Positions 1 through 11,284 of a stretch of DNA of 64,000 bases are shown here, piece by piece. The translations under genes and the position numbers were made by a program. Origin of the DNA: Cupriavidus basilensis (GTDB lineage Bacteria > Pseudomonadota > Gammaproteobacteria > Burkholderiales > Burkholderiaceae); the NCBI RefSeq assembly GCF_008801925.2, contig NZ_CP062803.1:3596001-3660000 (forward strand). The letters run 5' to 3'. Position 1 is the first letter of the stretch; every line of letters starts with the position of its first letter. A model generated the notes under the pieces. It was not told the origin of the DNA and ran no database searches. It saw only the letters and a program-made list of their open reading frames with translations.

Positions 1-2214
<2,214 letters not shown>

Positions 2215-2246
2215 CGTTAAGAAAGGGGCAAACAAGCGGCAAACAA

Positions 2247-2271
2247 GGGCGCCGGACCACGTCCGGCGCCC
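2247..2271 (+). terminator. Hairpin terminator after katG
   Basis: An 11-bp perfect GC-rich stem (GGGCGCCGGAC / GTCCGGCGCCC) with a 3-base loop lies 32 bp downstream of the katG stop, between convergent katG and ggt. The T-run is poor (TTCC), so this may be a weak intrinsic or bidirectional terminator. Confidence 0.6.
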
Positions 2272-2391
2272 TTCCGGGCCAATCGTCAATTGCCAATTGA
2301 TCGTGGTAGATTCGATCGTCATCCTCTATCACGTAGCCTTATGTCGCCACCCCGTTGAACGCAAAGCGTGCAACCAACGTGCCATGCCGAA

Positions 2392-4128
2392 TCAATAACC
2401 GGCCGCCAGCCCGGTGTTGCGGCGCGGGTCGTTGGCGCCATAGAAGCGGTTGTTGCCGACCGGCTTGCCACCGAGAGCCGGTGCGCCGACGATGATCGTC
2501 GCCAGGTGGTTGGCAGGCTGTGGCGGGCCGAGCCGATGCCCCATGTCCTCCAGGATCTTGCGCGTATCCGGGGACAAAGCGTAGTCCTCCACATTGGTCA
2601 GGTCCGGCAGCCATTGCTGATGAAAGCGCGGCATGTCCACGGCTTCCTGCACGTTCATGTTGTAGTCGATGGCGTTGATCATGGTCAGCAGTACAGCCGT
2701 GATGATACGACTGCCGCCTGGCGTGCCCACCACCATCACCGGCTTGCCGTCCTTGGTAACGATGGTCGGACTCATCGAGGACAGCGGGCGCTTGCCTGGG
2801 GCAATGGAGTTAGCTTCGCCCTGGACAAGGCCATACAGGTTCGGCACGCCGACCTTGGCGGTAAAGTCGTCCATCTCATCGTTCAGGACCACGCCTGTCG
2901 TGGCCGCAGTGACCTTCGCGCCAAACCAGTCGTTGAGCGTGTACGTGACGGAAACGGCGTTGCCATCCTTGTCGGCAATTGAGTAATGCGTGGTGTTGCT
3001 GCCTTCATGCGGCTCCACGCCGGGCTTGATGTCCTTCGAAACGCCTGCCTTCTTCGGGTCGATTGCCGCGCGAATCCTGGCGGCGTAGTTCTTGTCCAGG
3101 AGGCGGTCCAGCGGGTTTTTCACGAAGTCCGGATCACCCAGGTAGCTGTTGCGATCGACATAGGCGTGGCGCATGGCTTCGATCTGGTAGTGCACGGCCT
3201 GCGCAGAGTGGTAGCCCAGTTCCTTGAGCGGGTAGCCTTCCAGAATGTTCAACATCTCGCAGATAACCACGCCGCCCGAGCTCGGCGGAGGTGCCGACAC
3301 GACGTGATAGCCGCGATAGTCGCATTCGACCGGCGCAAGCTCGCGCGTCTTGTAGGCGTCAAGATCTGCCTGCGTGATCAGGCCCTTCCCAGCCTGGCTG
3401 GAGGCGACGATTGCCTTGCCAACCCAGCCTTGGTAGAAGCCTTCGGTTCCCCCGTTACTGATCGCGCGCAGCGTCTTGGCAAGGTCACGTTGAACCAGCT
3501 TCTGGCCCACCTGGAACGGTTGCCCCTTGTTCAGGAAGATTGCGCCGGAGGCAGGGTCTTCCTGGAAGTCCTTGGTTGCGGTGAGCAGCATATCCACATC
3601 GCCCTGCTCTAGCGTGAAGCCGTTCTCAGCAAACTTGACGGCAGGGGCAATCAGGTCCGCGCGCTTCATCGTTCCATACTTCCGGCGAGCGTACTCCATG
3701 CCGGACACGGTGCCGGGCACGCCCACGGCCAGATGTCCCTTGGTGGAGGCGCCCTTGATTACGTTGCCGTCCTTGTCCAGGTACATGTTCGCGGTCGCAC
3801 CCTTCGGCGCAACCTCCCGGAAATCAAGGAATGTCTTGCGGCCGTCGGCCAGTTGGATGGTCATGAATCCGCCACCGCCGAGGTTGCCCGCGGCCGGATA
3901 CACCACCGCCAGGGCGTACCCCACCGCCACGGCGGCATCGACAGCGTTGCCACCGCGCTTGAGCACATCGACTCCAACCCTGGTAGCCAGGTGCTGCGCG
4001 GTGACGACCATGCCGTTCTCGGCGGCGACCGGCGCCACCGAAGCAGCGTACGACGACGGCGCGAAGCTCGTCGTCAGACAAAGGGATGCAATCGCGGTGA
4101 ACCACCGCAATCCTGATCTCGGATTCAT
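2392..4128 (-). CDS. ggt: Gamma-glutamyltransferase (gamma-glutamyltranspeptidase)
   Basis: Periplasmic Ntn-hydrolase that transfers or hydrolyses the gamma-glutamyl group of glutathione and related compounds. The 578-residue precursor begins with a signal peptide of about 29 residues (cleavage near SSYA-AS). The conserved autoprocessing site SNTTHYS lies near residue 379, where Thr becomes the nucleophile of the small subunit. Downstream are the family motifs TYTLNDWFG and GTPGGSRIIT. Length and motif order match intact GGT, so an active heterodimer is expected. It converges with katG and has no obvious operon partner. The ATG at 4128 is preceded in the mRNA by CAGGAGACTCC, a good ribosome-binding site. 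Confidence 0.96.
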   Translation of the reverse strand: MNPRSGLRWFTAIASLCLTTSFAPSSYAASVAPVAAENGMVVTAQHLATRVGVDVLKRGGNAVDAAVAVGYALAVVYPAAGNLGGGGFMTIQLADGRKTFLDFREVAPKGATANMYLDKDGNVIKGASTKGHLAVGVPGTVSGMEYARRKYGTMKRADLIAPAVKFAENGFTLEQGDVDMLLTATKDFQEDPASGAIFLNKGQPFQVGQKLVQRDLAKTLRAISNGGTEGFYQGWVGKAIVASSQAGKGLITQADLDAYKTRELAPVECDYRGYHVVSAPPPSSGGVVICEMLNILEGYPLKELGYHSAQAVHYQIEAMRHAYVDRNSYLGDPDFVKNPLDRLLDKNYAARIRAAIDPKKAGVSKDIKPGVEPHEGSNTTHYSIADKDGNAVSVTYTLNDWFGAKVTAATTGVVLNDEMDDFTAKVGVPNLYGLVQGEANSIAPGKRPLSSMSPTIVTKDGKPVMVVGTPGGSRIITAVLLTMINAIDYNMNVQEAVDMPRFHQQWLPDLTNVEDYALSPDTRKILEDMGHRLGPPQPANHLATIIVGAPALGGKPVGNNRFYGANDPRRNTGLAAGY

Positions 4129-4537
4129 GGAGTCTCCTGATGAATGCTGCGCAACCGAACCCTGCTAACGACATCGCACAAGACGCCAATGCATAACCTT
4201 GCCTATGGTCTGGTTTTGGCAAGTATGAGAAGCACCGGGCGCAACACGGCACCCGGACATCATTCGCGGCGCTTGTGGCGCACAATCTTCTCATAAAGGC
4301 TCCCTCCGCTCCAAGGGGAGAGATTCCGTTCGGCATCTGATGATGTTGGCCGGGCCGGCCGGGAAGAGACCTCGGTCATCGGGCAGCCGGCCGTCGCTTC
4401 CCGACTGCGGATTCAACCGGTCTCCGCGACGGCAATGTCCGTTCTCAAATTCTAACGGCCCTTCGTTTACGCCGGGGCGCCTGCCGTTTATCGGCCAAGT
4501 CGTTCACTTGACCAAACACTGCCCCCCTGACTGGTGC
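4129..4537. other. Non-coding stretch upstream of ggt
   Basis: About 400 bases between ggt and the recombinase relic. No convincing coding sequence, repeat or RNA was seen. It presumably contains the ggt promoter at its left end. Confidence 0.4.
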
Positions 4538-4591
4538 ACCGTGCGGCACCTCGGGATCGAGGTGGATGACGCTCTGGCGATCTCAGAGTAG
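4538..4591 (+). pseudogene. C-terminal relic of a tyrosine recombinase
   Basis: The last 17 codons of a small frame read TVRHLGIEVDDALAISE then stop. This matches the C-terminal tail of tyrosine recombinases, usually TVRYLG.EVDDALEI.E, but the catalytic Tyr position reads His. Nothing upstream in frame resembles the family, so only a tail remains. A second, less decayed relic of the same family lies at 8327-8545 on the other strand. The call rests on motif recognition over a short span. Confidence 0.55.
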
Positions 4592-4775
4592 GCACAGATC
4601 CAGCAAGCAGCCCTGTGAGCCGACCGGTCGCTTTGGTAAAGGGGAGTTGCGGCGGGAGAACAGTTGTCCCTGGTCTAGGTCCTTCGCCAGCTCTGCTGCC
4701 GGCGACCGCGCGTCGGCCAGCACGGGCAGTCGTTGACTGCCTCGCACCAGGCAGCGAGGTTTCCTTTGCGCTTCC

Positions 4776-6251
4776 TCAATTCGATTTCACGGCTGGCGGT
4801 GGCGTCCATTTGCCATTCAGCACGGCTGCTTCCGGCCAGTAGGCTCGCACGTACAGGGAAAAATCCTCTCCCTTCGGTGCCGGCAGCCAGTTGCTCTCCT
4901 TGTCGCCGCCCGGCGAATCGGGTTGGATATAGAGCGTCAGCGAGCCATCGGCGTTGTACTTCAGATTCTTGTTCTTCGTGCCGATCGAATAGCGCTTGAG
5001 CGCATTCTCCGAAAAGAAATGGTGCTGGTTGTAGAGCGTGAGCGACCAGAAGCCCTTTACAGGCGGCTCGGCGCCTTTGGCAAAGGTAATGGTGTACTTG
5101 CTTGCACCGTTCAGGCGTCCACCGGCGGCATCGAGATCCTGGTAGAAGTATTTGGTCTCGTTCTGCTTGTTGACGAAGATATTGGATTTGGCCGCAGCGG
5201 TGCGGCTGAAGTAGTCCGTGCCAAAGGCGGCGCCGTTGCTGATCGTGCTCCAGTGGTCGGGCAATTGCAGGCCGTAGTTGCGGAACTGGAAGAGCGGATC
5301 CACGATCTCGCTGTCCGCCTGCGCGGCCGCTTTGATCAGAACCTCCTTGATACGGGGATCCTTGGCCGCGGCGTCGACCAGCGCGAGGGCTTCGGCGTAG
5401 CGGGCTTGTTCGCCCGGCAGCGGCCGGGCGTCCTTCAGCACCAGCGGCAGCGCATCCCAGAATTTCTCCGGCACCACCCATTTGGTTTCGGCGTCTCCCG
5501 TGCTCTGGTTGGGGAATTTGGGCAGCTTCGTCCAGTCCCGCGTCTGCATCTTGCCCGTGTATTCGGCCAGCGGGTAGAGATTCACGCCTGAGAGCGAGGA
5601 CTGGACCGCCTGCTTGTCGGCGGGGGCGTCGTCCTGGAATACGCGTGGGATAAACACACCAGTGTTGCTTTTGGCCCGGAACACCTTGGTGATGCCCTTC
5701 GGCACGGCCCCCTTCCAGTCTGGGCCGACCAGCAGGTAGAAGCCCGGTTTGGTGCCGTACATCTTGCCGAACTCGGCGAAGCTGTCGGTGCGCAGATCCA
5801 CCACCTGGTAGACCCAGAACCGCTTGCCGAAATCGGGCACCTGCACGACTACGGGGCTCTGGTCGAGTGCCAGCACGCTAAAGCCATAGACAACGTCCTG
5901 GTTGGGGCAAGCCACCAGGCGTTCATCCGGCGCGATGTAGTCGGTCAGCATCGACAGTCGGTTGGACGGGGCGATCGGTACCGTGCCCCCCATCAGGCCT
6001 GGCTCGGGTAGATCCTTGAATGCAAGGCGGCGATTGTAGACATTGATCATTGGCCACGCCCAGAAATAGATGTTCCGGGCCGCCATCTGCAGATAGGCAT
6101 CAGTCATCTTCGTACCCGCAACCGGGCCGGTCACCGCCGCCGGAGAGTCTTGCGTCGCCAGCGCCCCGACAGGAGTCGCGACCGCGACCAGCGACGCCAG
6201 CGCCACTGAGAGGAGCGGGGAGGAGAACTTAATGCGCAACAGGCTACTCAT
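4776..6251 (-). CDS. Exported DUF1254/DUF1214 protein
   Basis: A 491-residue protein with an N-terminal signal peptide (MSSLLRIKF..., cleavage near ALA-TQ), a DUF1254 domain in the first half (AWPMINVYNRR, then a conserved segment around residues 90-150) and a DUF1214 domain near the C terminus (GFWSLTLYN, LYIQPDSPG). The molecular function of this family is unknown; it is expected in the periplasm. The start at 6251 is chosen over the longer frame at 6371 because GGAGGT sits 8-9 bases upstream and the signal peptide then begins at residue 1. It lies just downstream of a paralogue on the same strand, with a 237-bp gap. A third paralogue lies at 35476. Confidence 0.85.
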   Translation of the reverse strand: MSSLLRIKFSSPLLSVALASLVAVATPVGALATQDSPAAVTGPVAGTKMTDAYLQMAARNIYFWAWPMINVYNRRLAFKDLPEPGLMGGTVPIAPSNRLSMLTDYIAPDERLVACPNQDVVYGFSVLALDQSPVVVQVPDFGKRFWVYQVVDLRTDSFAEFGKMYGTKPGFYLLVGPDWKGAVPKGITKVFRAKSNTGVFIPRVFQDDAPADKQAVQSSLSGVNLYPLAEYTGKMQTRDWTKLPKFPNQSTGDAETKWVVPEKFWDALPLVLKDARPLPGEQARYAEALALVDAAAKDPRIKEVLIKAAAQADSEIVDPLFQFRNYGLQLPDHWSTISNGAAFGTDYFSRTAAAKSNIFVNKQNETKYFYQDLDAAGGRLNGASKYTITFAKGAEPPVKGFWSLTLYNQHHFFSENALKRYSIGTKNKNLKYNADGSLTLYIQPDSPGGDKESNWLPAPKGEDFSLYVRAYWPEAAVLNGKWTPPPAVKSN

Positions 6252-6488
6252 TGGACAAGACCTCCAGGTCATTGGGTTGCCAGGCTGGTGGGCAGCGCCA
6301 TGCGCAGCCCGTACGTCATTCGATACAACGTCACCCCGGATCTCTCGGTCCACCCTTCCGAATGAAGGCACTGAGCCGGGTCGAGCAAATGGCCATGACT
6401 CAGACGAAGTAACGGCTCAGGAAGGCGATGCCGGGGCCTAGCCTGCGCAGGCCAGCAGCCGGCACGCCCCTGCGGCAAGAGTCGACAG

Positions 6489-7850
6489 TTACTTCACCAG
6501 CCGGATTGGTGCCGGAAACCACTCGCCTCGCTGGACATCTTCCTTCGGCACATAGGTGCGGAAGTTCAGCGAGAAGCCCTTGCCCGCCGGGGTGGGCAGC
6601 CAGTTGCTTTGGGGCACTTTGTCGGGTCGCACTGGTGCAAGCCAAATGCTGGTGCTGCCGTCTGCATTGGCCTTCAGATGCGAGACGTTGTTCAGGTTGT
6701 AGCGGTGCATCGGATTGGGTACCACACGATAGTCCGGCACGCTGTACAGCGTCGTGGACCAAAATCCGTTGACGTGTGCGTCCGGCTTTTCGCCCTTCGG
6801 AAACCGGATTTCGTAGGTCTTGCTGCCGTCGAGCGGCTGCTTGTCGCTGTCGGTCAGGCCGATAAAATAGAGTGCCTCGCTGATGACATTGGCCCACAAG
6901 CCGCCATAGTTGACGATATCGCGGGCCATGACGTCGTTACCAAATTTCCCAGCCACATACGTCACCGACCACCCGCCCTTTTGCGTTCCGAATCCCTTCG
7001 CGCCCACCAGGAAAGCGGGGATTGCCTTGGTCTGGACAACGTCATCCACCCGTTTGCGCGCGGCGTCGTTGCCATTCATATAGTTGGCAACGCTGAGCGC
7101 CGAGGCCTGGAACTCTGGCGCCTTCGGCATGACGTCGGGATAAGTGGCCAGCACTGCGGCTACGTTGTCGAAGATCTCCGCGCGAATCGGGGCGGCCGGG
7201 GTAAAAGCCGGCACCGGATGCGGCAAATCGATGCTGATGCCGGCAGGTACATCCAGCGTGAACTGGTGCTGCAGCCGCTTGGCCGTCTCAGGCGTACCCT
7301 TGATCTCCACGCGCGCCAGCATCTTTGCCTTGGCCGACGGCAACTCGATCCTGACCGCGTCAGCCGGCACCGGGGGATTGGTTCCCTTGATCACCAGCGC
7401 AAACTTGCCATACGGGTGATCCGGATACGTACGCTCGTTGATATTGGTGATGACTTCGCCCCACCCGTCGAGCAGTTGGGCGGTGTAGTAACGCCCCTTG
7501 ATTTTTGGAACATTCAGGATGACGGCGTGATCGTTGTCTGTGGCGAGCCAAGCTTCCAGATAGGCCACGTCGAGGTTCGGATTCACGAACTGGGCGGAAC
7601 CCAGCGGGTTGTACTTGATCCTGTTGTAGCCGACCTTCTCGATGTTGATGTCGTAGTTCTCTTGCTGCAGAACCAGGTAGCGCCCGTACAGATACGTCCA
7701 GGCCGAGACGATCTGCTCATCGGAGGGAGCGGCGGCGCTCGCAGTCGCACTGCTCGCGGTCGTGCTCGTACTGGGTGAGCTGCAGGCGGTCATGCCAAGG
7801 CCTATGAAGCCTGCTGCGATTGAGGTCACAATCCATTTGGGAGCGCGCAT
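6489..7850 (-). CDS. DUF1254/DUF1214 lipoprotein
   Basis: A 453-residue paralogue of the neighbouring DUF1254/DUF1214 protein. The N terminus MRAPKW... has a hydrophobic core ending in a lipobox (GMTAC, lipidated Cys near residue 23), then a Ser/Thr/Ala-rich linker, so it is probably membrane-anchored. The DUF1254 domain follows (SAWTYLYGRYLVLQ, FVNPNLDVAYLEAW), with DUF1214 near the end (GFWSTTLYSVPDYR, IWLAPVRPD). The frame is open to 7895; 7850 is chosen because it places the lipoprotein signal correctly, although neither start has a strong ribosome-binding site. Biochemical role unknown. Confidence 0.83.
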   Translation of the reverse strand: MRAPKWIVTSIAAGFIGLGMTACSSPSTSTTASSATASAAAPSDEQIVSAWTYLYGRYLVLQQENYDINIEKVGYNRIKYNPLGSAQFVNPNLDVAYLEAWLATDNDHAVILNVPKIKGRYYTAQLLDGWGEVITNINERTYPDHPYGKFALVIKGTNPPVPADAVRIELPSAKAKMLARVEIKGTPETAKRLQHQFTLDVPAGISIDLPHPVPAFTPAAPIRAEIFDNVAAVLATYPDVMPKAPEFQASALSVANYMNGNDAARKRVDDVVQTKAIPAFLVGAKGFGTQKGGWSVTYVAGKFGNDVMARDIVNYGGLWANVISEALYFIGLTDSDKQPLDGSKTYEIRFPKGEKPDAHVNGFWSTTLYSVPDYRVVPNPMHRYNLNNVSHLKANADGSTSIWLAPVRPDKVPQSNWLPTPAGKGFSLNFRTYVPKEDVQRGEWFPAPIRLVK

Positions 7851-8326
7851 GGCGTTGGTCGTCCGTTCCGGTTTTGTCAGTTTGCTTTGTGGCATATCCG
7901 CAGCGAAGATGCGGGCTTCCCACTATGGCCGACAACCGGGGCGGGGAGAACTTAGTTTTCTTGCGGGAGATTTAAGTTCCTTCGTTTTTTTGGGGGGCAT
8001 CTTCATGCCATAGCGCGCTAGCCTGCACTAATTCGGCTGCCTGCAGACGCTGTGGTGGGGCAAGTCTTCTGTTATTTAAAACTCGGGGCCCCGCAGGCTT
8101 CATCAGATTTTCGAGCCGCCGGCGATGCGGGGCGAGCGATCAACACCAGACCGGCAGCGTCGAACACAGATGTGTAAGTCCGCAAAGGCCCATGACGCGA
8201 CGAGAGTGATATGCGAGTGAACGTTCGCTGCTTGCTGCGGAACGGCCGTTTGAGTGTCTGCGGGGCGCACGCCGGCGAAAGGCAGGAGATGGCCGGCAAG
8301 CGACCGCTCTGCGGCCCTTGCAAGCC
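7851..8326. other. Non-coding stretch between lipoprotein gene and recombinase relic
   Basis: About 475 bases without a convincing gene. It contains homopolymer tracts (TTTTTTT then GGGGGG near 7986-7998). It should hold the promoter of the DUF1254 lipoprotein gene; I cannot place it confidently. Confidence 0.35.
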
Positions 8327-8545
8327 TTACACCCCTGTTTGTTCGGCCATTTCGAGGGCGTCATCTACCGCAGTGCCGAGGTATCGGACCGTGATTTCGC
8401 ACTTCATGTGCCCAAGCAGCAACTGTACCGCCCGAAGATGCCTTGTCCGCCGGTAGGTCAACGATGCCTTCGTGCGTCGCATGGTGTGCGTGCCGTAAGC
8501 CGTGTCGTCGAGCCCGATTGACACGCCCCCCCCCCGGTGTACCAA
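8327..8545 (-). pseudogene. Tyrosine recombinase, C-terminal catalytic fragment
   Basis: A 72-codon frame carrying the C-terminal third of a tyrosine recombinase: box II GTHTMRRTKAS (His and Arg), LLGH (second His) and TVRYLG with the catalytic Tyr, ending VDDALEMAEQTGV. The DNA-binding N-terminal part and the first catalytic Arg are absent. The frame breaks near an eight- to nine-base C run (about 8526-8535), a possible frameshift site. It probably derives from an integrase of a lost mobile element. It is related to, but clearly diverged from, the relic at 4538-4591. Confidence 0.8.
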
Positions 8546-8686
8546 CCGGGCCTATTGTTATCTGCCAATGTCACGCGCCAAGGCGGCAACATCTGTGGGG
8601 GGCTGCGTCGGATGACAAGGATAAAAGGCGGTAGCCCCCAGACATGCCCGTGGGGCTACCGGCGTCGACTCGACGACAGGAAAGGA

Positions 8687-9670
8687 TTACAGCGGCTTGG
8701 GGGCATACAGCGCGCTTTGGAATTCGGGCACGTACTCGTACTTGAGCATCTTGCCTAGCTCCAGGGACTTAATGAACGTCGATAGACTTCCTTCTGTCAG
8801 GCTGAGGCTCACCGCCTCCGCACTTGTGCTGGAGGCATGACTGAGCTGACGGGAAATCGCATAACCCGTGGTTAATCGCCCTTGCTGATCGACATTTGTA
8901 AAGCTATTGGTCACCGTGGAGATCTTTTTTGAAAGATCGTCCAGCCTCCTGGCTTCGATGGTGACATCGACCTTGCCCGTCTCGCTGTCAAAGATCTCGA
9001 CGACAACTGACTCGTCGGTTTCCCGGTAGTTAATGCCCGTCAGCCACTTGGGTAGATTGTAGCCAACAACACCCCGTACCCTGGCAAGCTCGGTATTGAC
9101 CGGAAGCTTCAGTACGTAGCCCCAGAAGTCGTTCGACATCGCCTGACGCATCAAGGTCAGCGGCCCGAGATTGGCGCTACCCGGCCGATTCGTGATGACG
9201 GAGAGACCAATCTCGTTGTAGCTGTCGTTGTCGCAATAGTCATAGGCGTAAGCGGTGAGTGCGACAAGGCCCCTGCCCGGCCAGACCTGGAGCGGTTGAA
9301 CCTTCTCCAGGACTTGGGCAGGCATCAATTCCCGAAGCTTGTTCAAGTCGGCGGTGAAGATGACCGTCACCCTGCTGTTCTTGTAGTAGAAGTTGGGCGA
9401 ATGGGATTCAAAGCCGATATTCACTGTCTCCTTCCTGAGTTCTTTGAACCAACTCAAGTCAACGTCTGGCGCTTCGGACGCAATGACGGAAAGCGGAGGA
9501 TTGGAGCGATAGCGGTCATACAGCCCGCCTTTGACCACAGGGACCTCATGGCCGGCGATGCTGATTGTTGTGCTTTCGGTTTGCCTGGTTTCCGATGTCT
9601 CATCGGCCCATGCAGGATTCAAGAAGACACTCATGATTACCCCTGCTGCAGCAAGATTGCTGATTTTCAT
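8687..9670 (-). CDS. Exported acetoacetate decarboxylase-fold protein
   Basis: A 327-residue protein with a signal peptide (MKISNLAAAG..., cleavage near AWA-DE), followed by a domain of the acetoacetate decarboxylase superfamily. NLPKWLTG near residue 208 places a Lys after Pro, as in the Schiff-base Lys region of that family. Classical acetoacetate decarboxylase is cytoplasmic, so an exported member is probably not a metabolic decarboxylase; related proteins act on other keto-acids or have unknown roles. The start at 9670 is chosen for the signal peptide; the frame extends to 9853 but the extra residues look non-native. No strong ribosome-binding site is visible. Confidence 0.65.
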   Translation of the reverse strand: MKISNLAAAGVIMSVFLNPAWADETSETRQTESTTISIAGHEVPVVKGGLYDRYRSNPPLSVIASEAPDVDLSWFKELRKETVNIGFESHSPNFYYKNSRVTVIFTADLNKLRELMPAQVLEKVQPLQVWPGRGLVALTAYAYDYCDNDSYNEIGLSVITNRPGSANLGPLTLMRQAMSNDFWGYVLKLPVNTELARVRGVVGYNLPKWLTGINYRETDESVVVEIFDSETGKVDVTIEARRLDDLSKKISTVTNSFTNVDQQGRLTTGYAISRQLSHASSTSAEAVSLSLTEGSLSTFIKSLELGKMLKYEYVPEFQSALYAPKPL

Positions 9671-9935
9671 CTTGACGATACTTTGGGTGCTTAAGTTGAG
9701 AACGGGAATGGATCCCGGGTGCCCGACAAGCGCCCCTCGAAATCGGATAAGCCCGTGACGCGTCGACCACTGCCTGGCGACTCGGGTAGTCCGCGTGATT
9801 AGTGACGACAACCGGCACGCGCGCACCTTGCGCGGCAACATCCTGTGAACCACGGGCCTGTGCTTGCCCCAGCAGGGGAAGCATAAGCACGGATGTCATC
9901 ACGAGGGCGAGCACGTTCGTCAGCGGTGCGTTCAT
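9600..9935 (-). CDS. Small ORF with signal peptide, possible relic
   Basis: A 111-codon frame starting MNAPLTNVLALVMTSV with a clear hydrophobic segment and a signal-peptidase-like AQA-RG site. After about 55 residues the sequence loses any recognisable character and it overlaps the start of the decarboxylase-fold gene by 71 bases. It could be a genuine small secreted protein or the 5' remnant of a deleted exported protein. I do not recognise a family. Confidence 0.3.
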   Translation of the reverse strand: MNAPLTNVLALVMTSVLMLPLLGQAQARGSQDVAAQGARVPVVVTNHADYPSRQAVVDASRAYPISRGACRAPGIHSRSQLKHPKYRQDENQQSCCSRGNHECLLESCMGR

Positions 9936-9989
9936 GGATGCTTGGGGTCCGAAGGGTCCGGGCATCAGCTTGCAGCGTTGTCTGGCCGG

Positions 9990-11225
9990 TCAGGCATGGA
10001 CGCGCTGCGCCACCCAGCGCCGGTATTGGCGGACGCGGCATGCGTTGGACACCTGTTGCAGGATCAGCGCACGCAGTGGTGACACCCTGGGATCCGTGGC
10101 CTTGCCTCGGCTTAGCTGGCGCAGTTGAAACTTGACTGCCGCCATGTTGGCCAATGCGGCCAGCGGCTTGTTCTTCCAACTGATCGGCAGCAACGCAGGC
10201 GCACTGTCTTTGCCAGCGCGCCAGTCGCGCGGCAGATTGGGGTCAATGGCCAGGGCGGTACCGATGCCAACCATGTCCACGCCGCTCCTGACCACTTGCT
10301 CGGCCACCGGCCGACGGCGGATGCCGCCTGTGACCATCACTGGCATCTCCGCCACCGTGCGGATGTCGCGGGCGAACTCGACAAAGTAGGCCTCGCGGGC
10401 GAGCGTGCTGCCGTCGCGGGCTTCACCCTGCATGGCCGGGGCCTCATAGCTGCCTCCCGACAACTCGACCAGGTCAACGGCAAGCGCGTTGAGCATCATC
10501 ACAACCTGGCGGGCGTCATCCGCGCTGAAGCCGCCACGCTGGAAGTCGGCAGAGTTCAGCTTGACGGCAACGGCGAATCCGGGCGAGACCACGGCGCGTA
10601 CGGCCTTGATGATCTCAAAGAGCAAGCGAGCGCGGTTTTCCAGCGGGCCACCCCACGCATCTGTTCTTTGGTTGCTCAACGGCGAGAGGAACTGGCTCAG
10701 CAGGTAGCCGTGCGCCGCGTGAATTTCGACGCCCGTGAAACCTGCCTGTTCCCCCAGTTGCGCCGTACGGGCAAAGCGCTGGATCACGTCCTCGATCACC
10801 TCCTGCGTCATCGCCTGCGGCGTGTTGAAGTGCCTGGACATATTGCCCAGGTTCATTGACACGGCGGAGGGAGCCCAGGTGGGCTGCCCCAGATTGGCAG
10901 GCATCTGGCGGCCGGGATGGTTGATCTGCAGCCAGAACTGCGCCCCCTTGGACCGGCCGACCCGTGCCCAGCGCCTGAACCGGTCCAGGTGCCTGGCGTC
11001 TTCCAGCACGACGCCGCCGGGCCCCGTCATGGCACGGCTGTCCACCATCACATTGCCGGTCATCAGCAGGCCGGCCCCCCCCTCTGCCCAGGCCTCGTAC
11101 AGGCGCATCAGCGCCTCGGAGGGTGCGTGGTCAGCGTCCGCCATGTTCTCTTCCATGGCGGCTTTGGCGATGCGATTCGGAACGATTGAACCGTTACGAA
11201 GGGTCAACTTGTCGAACACGTTCAT
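9990..11225 (-). CDS. NADH:flavin oxidoreductase, Old Yellow Enzyme family
   Basis: A 411-residue FMN-dependent TIM-barrel ene-reductase. Visible motifs are NRIAKAAMEENMAD near the N terminus, LQINHPGRQ, the active-site and FMN segment HAAHGYLLSQFLSP followed by N-R-TD-WGG, and the phosphate-binding GGI and GIGTALAIDP segments. It lacks the C-terminal FeS and FAD domains of 2,4-dienoyl-CoA reductase, so it is the short form. The start at 11225 has GAGGTGA 8 bases upstream. A promoter with a 19-bp spacer lies immediately upstream (11254-11284), divergent from the saccharopine-dehydrogenase-like gene, suggesting MerR control. Substrate unknown; an activated alkene or enone is likely. Confidence 0.9.
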   Translation of the reverse strand: MNVFDKLTLRNGSIVPNRIAKAAMEENMADADHAPSEALMRLYEAWAEGGAGLLMTGNVMVDSRAMTGPGGVVLEDARHLDRFRRWARVGRSKGAQFWLQINHPGRQMPANLGQPTWAPSAVSMNLGNMSRHFNTPQAMTQEVIEDVIQRFARTAQLGEQAGFTGVEIHAAHGYLLSQFLSPLSNQRTDAWGGPLENRARLLFEIIKAVRAVVSPGFAVAVKLNSADFQRGGFSADDARQVVMMLNALAVDLVELSGGSYEAPAMQGEARDGSTLAREAYFVEFARDIRTVAEMPVMVTGGIRRRPVAEQVVRSGVDMVGIGTALAIDPNLPRDWRAGKDSAPALLPISWKNKPLAALANMAAVKFQLRQLSRGKATDPRVSPLRALILQQVSNACRVRQYRRWVAQRVHA

Positions 11226-11253
11226 GGAGTCACCTCGTTTTGATCGTGATTCG

Positions 11254-11284
11254 ACTTTAAGGTTGAAGTCAACTTTAATGTCAA
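11254..11284 (-). promoter_or_regulatory. MerR-type promoter of the OYE gene (19-bp spacer)
   Basis: On the minus strand, -35 TTGACA (11279-11284) and -10 TAAAGT (11254-11259) are separated by exactly 19 bp. The spacer holds an imperfect palindrome, AAAGTTGACTTCAACCTT. A long spacer containing a dyad is the hallmark of promoters untwisted by MerR-family activators. The -10 lies about 28 bp upstream of the ATG at 11225. A merR gene lies 2 kb away. Confidence 0.7.

Noticed and set aside
9990..11225. OYE gene as a 2,4-dienoyl-CoA reductase
   Set aside because: The protein ends after the TIM barrel; the FeS and FAD/NAD domains of FadH are missing.
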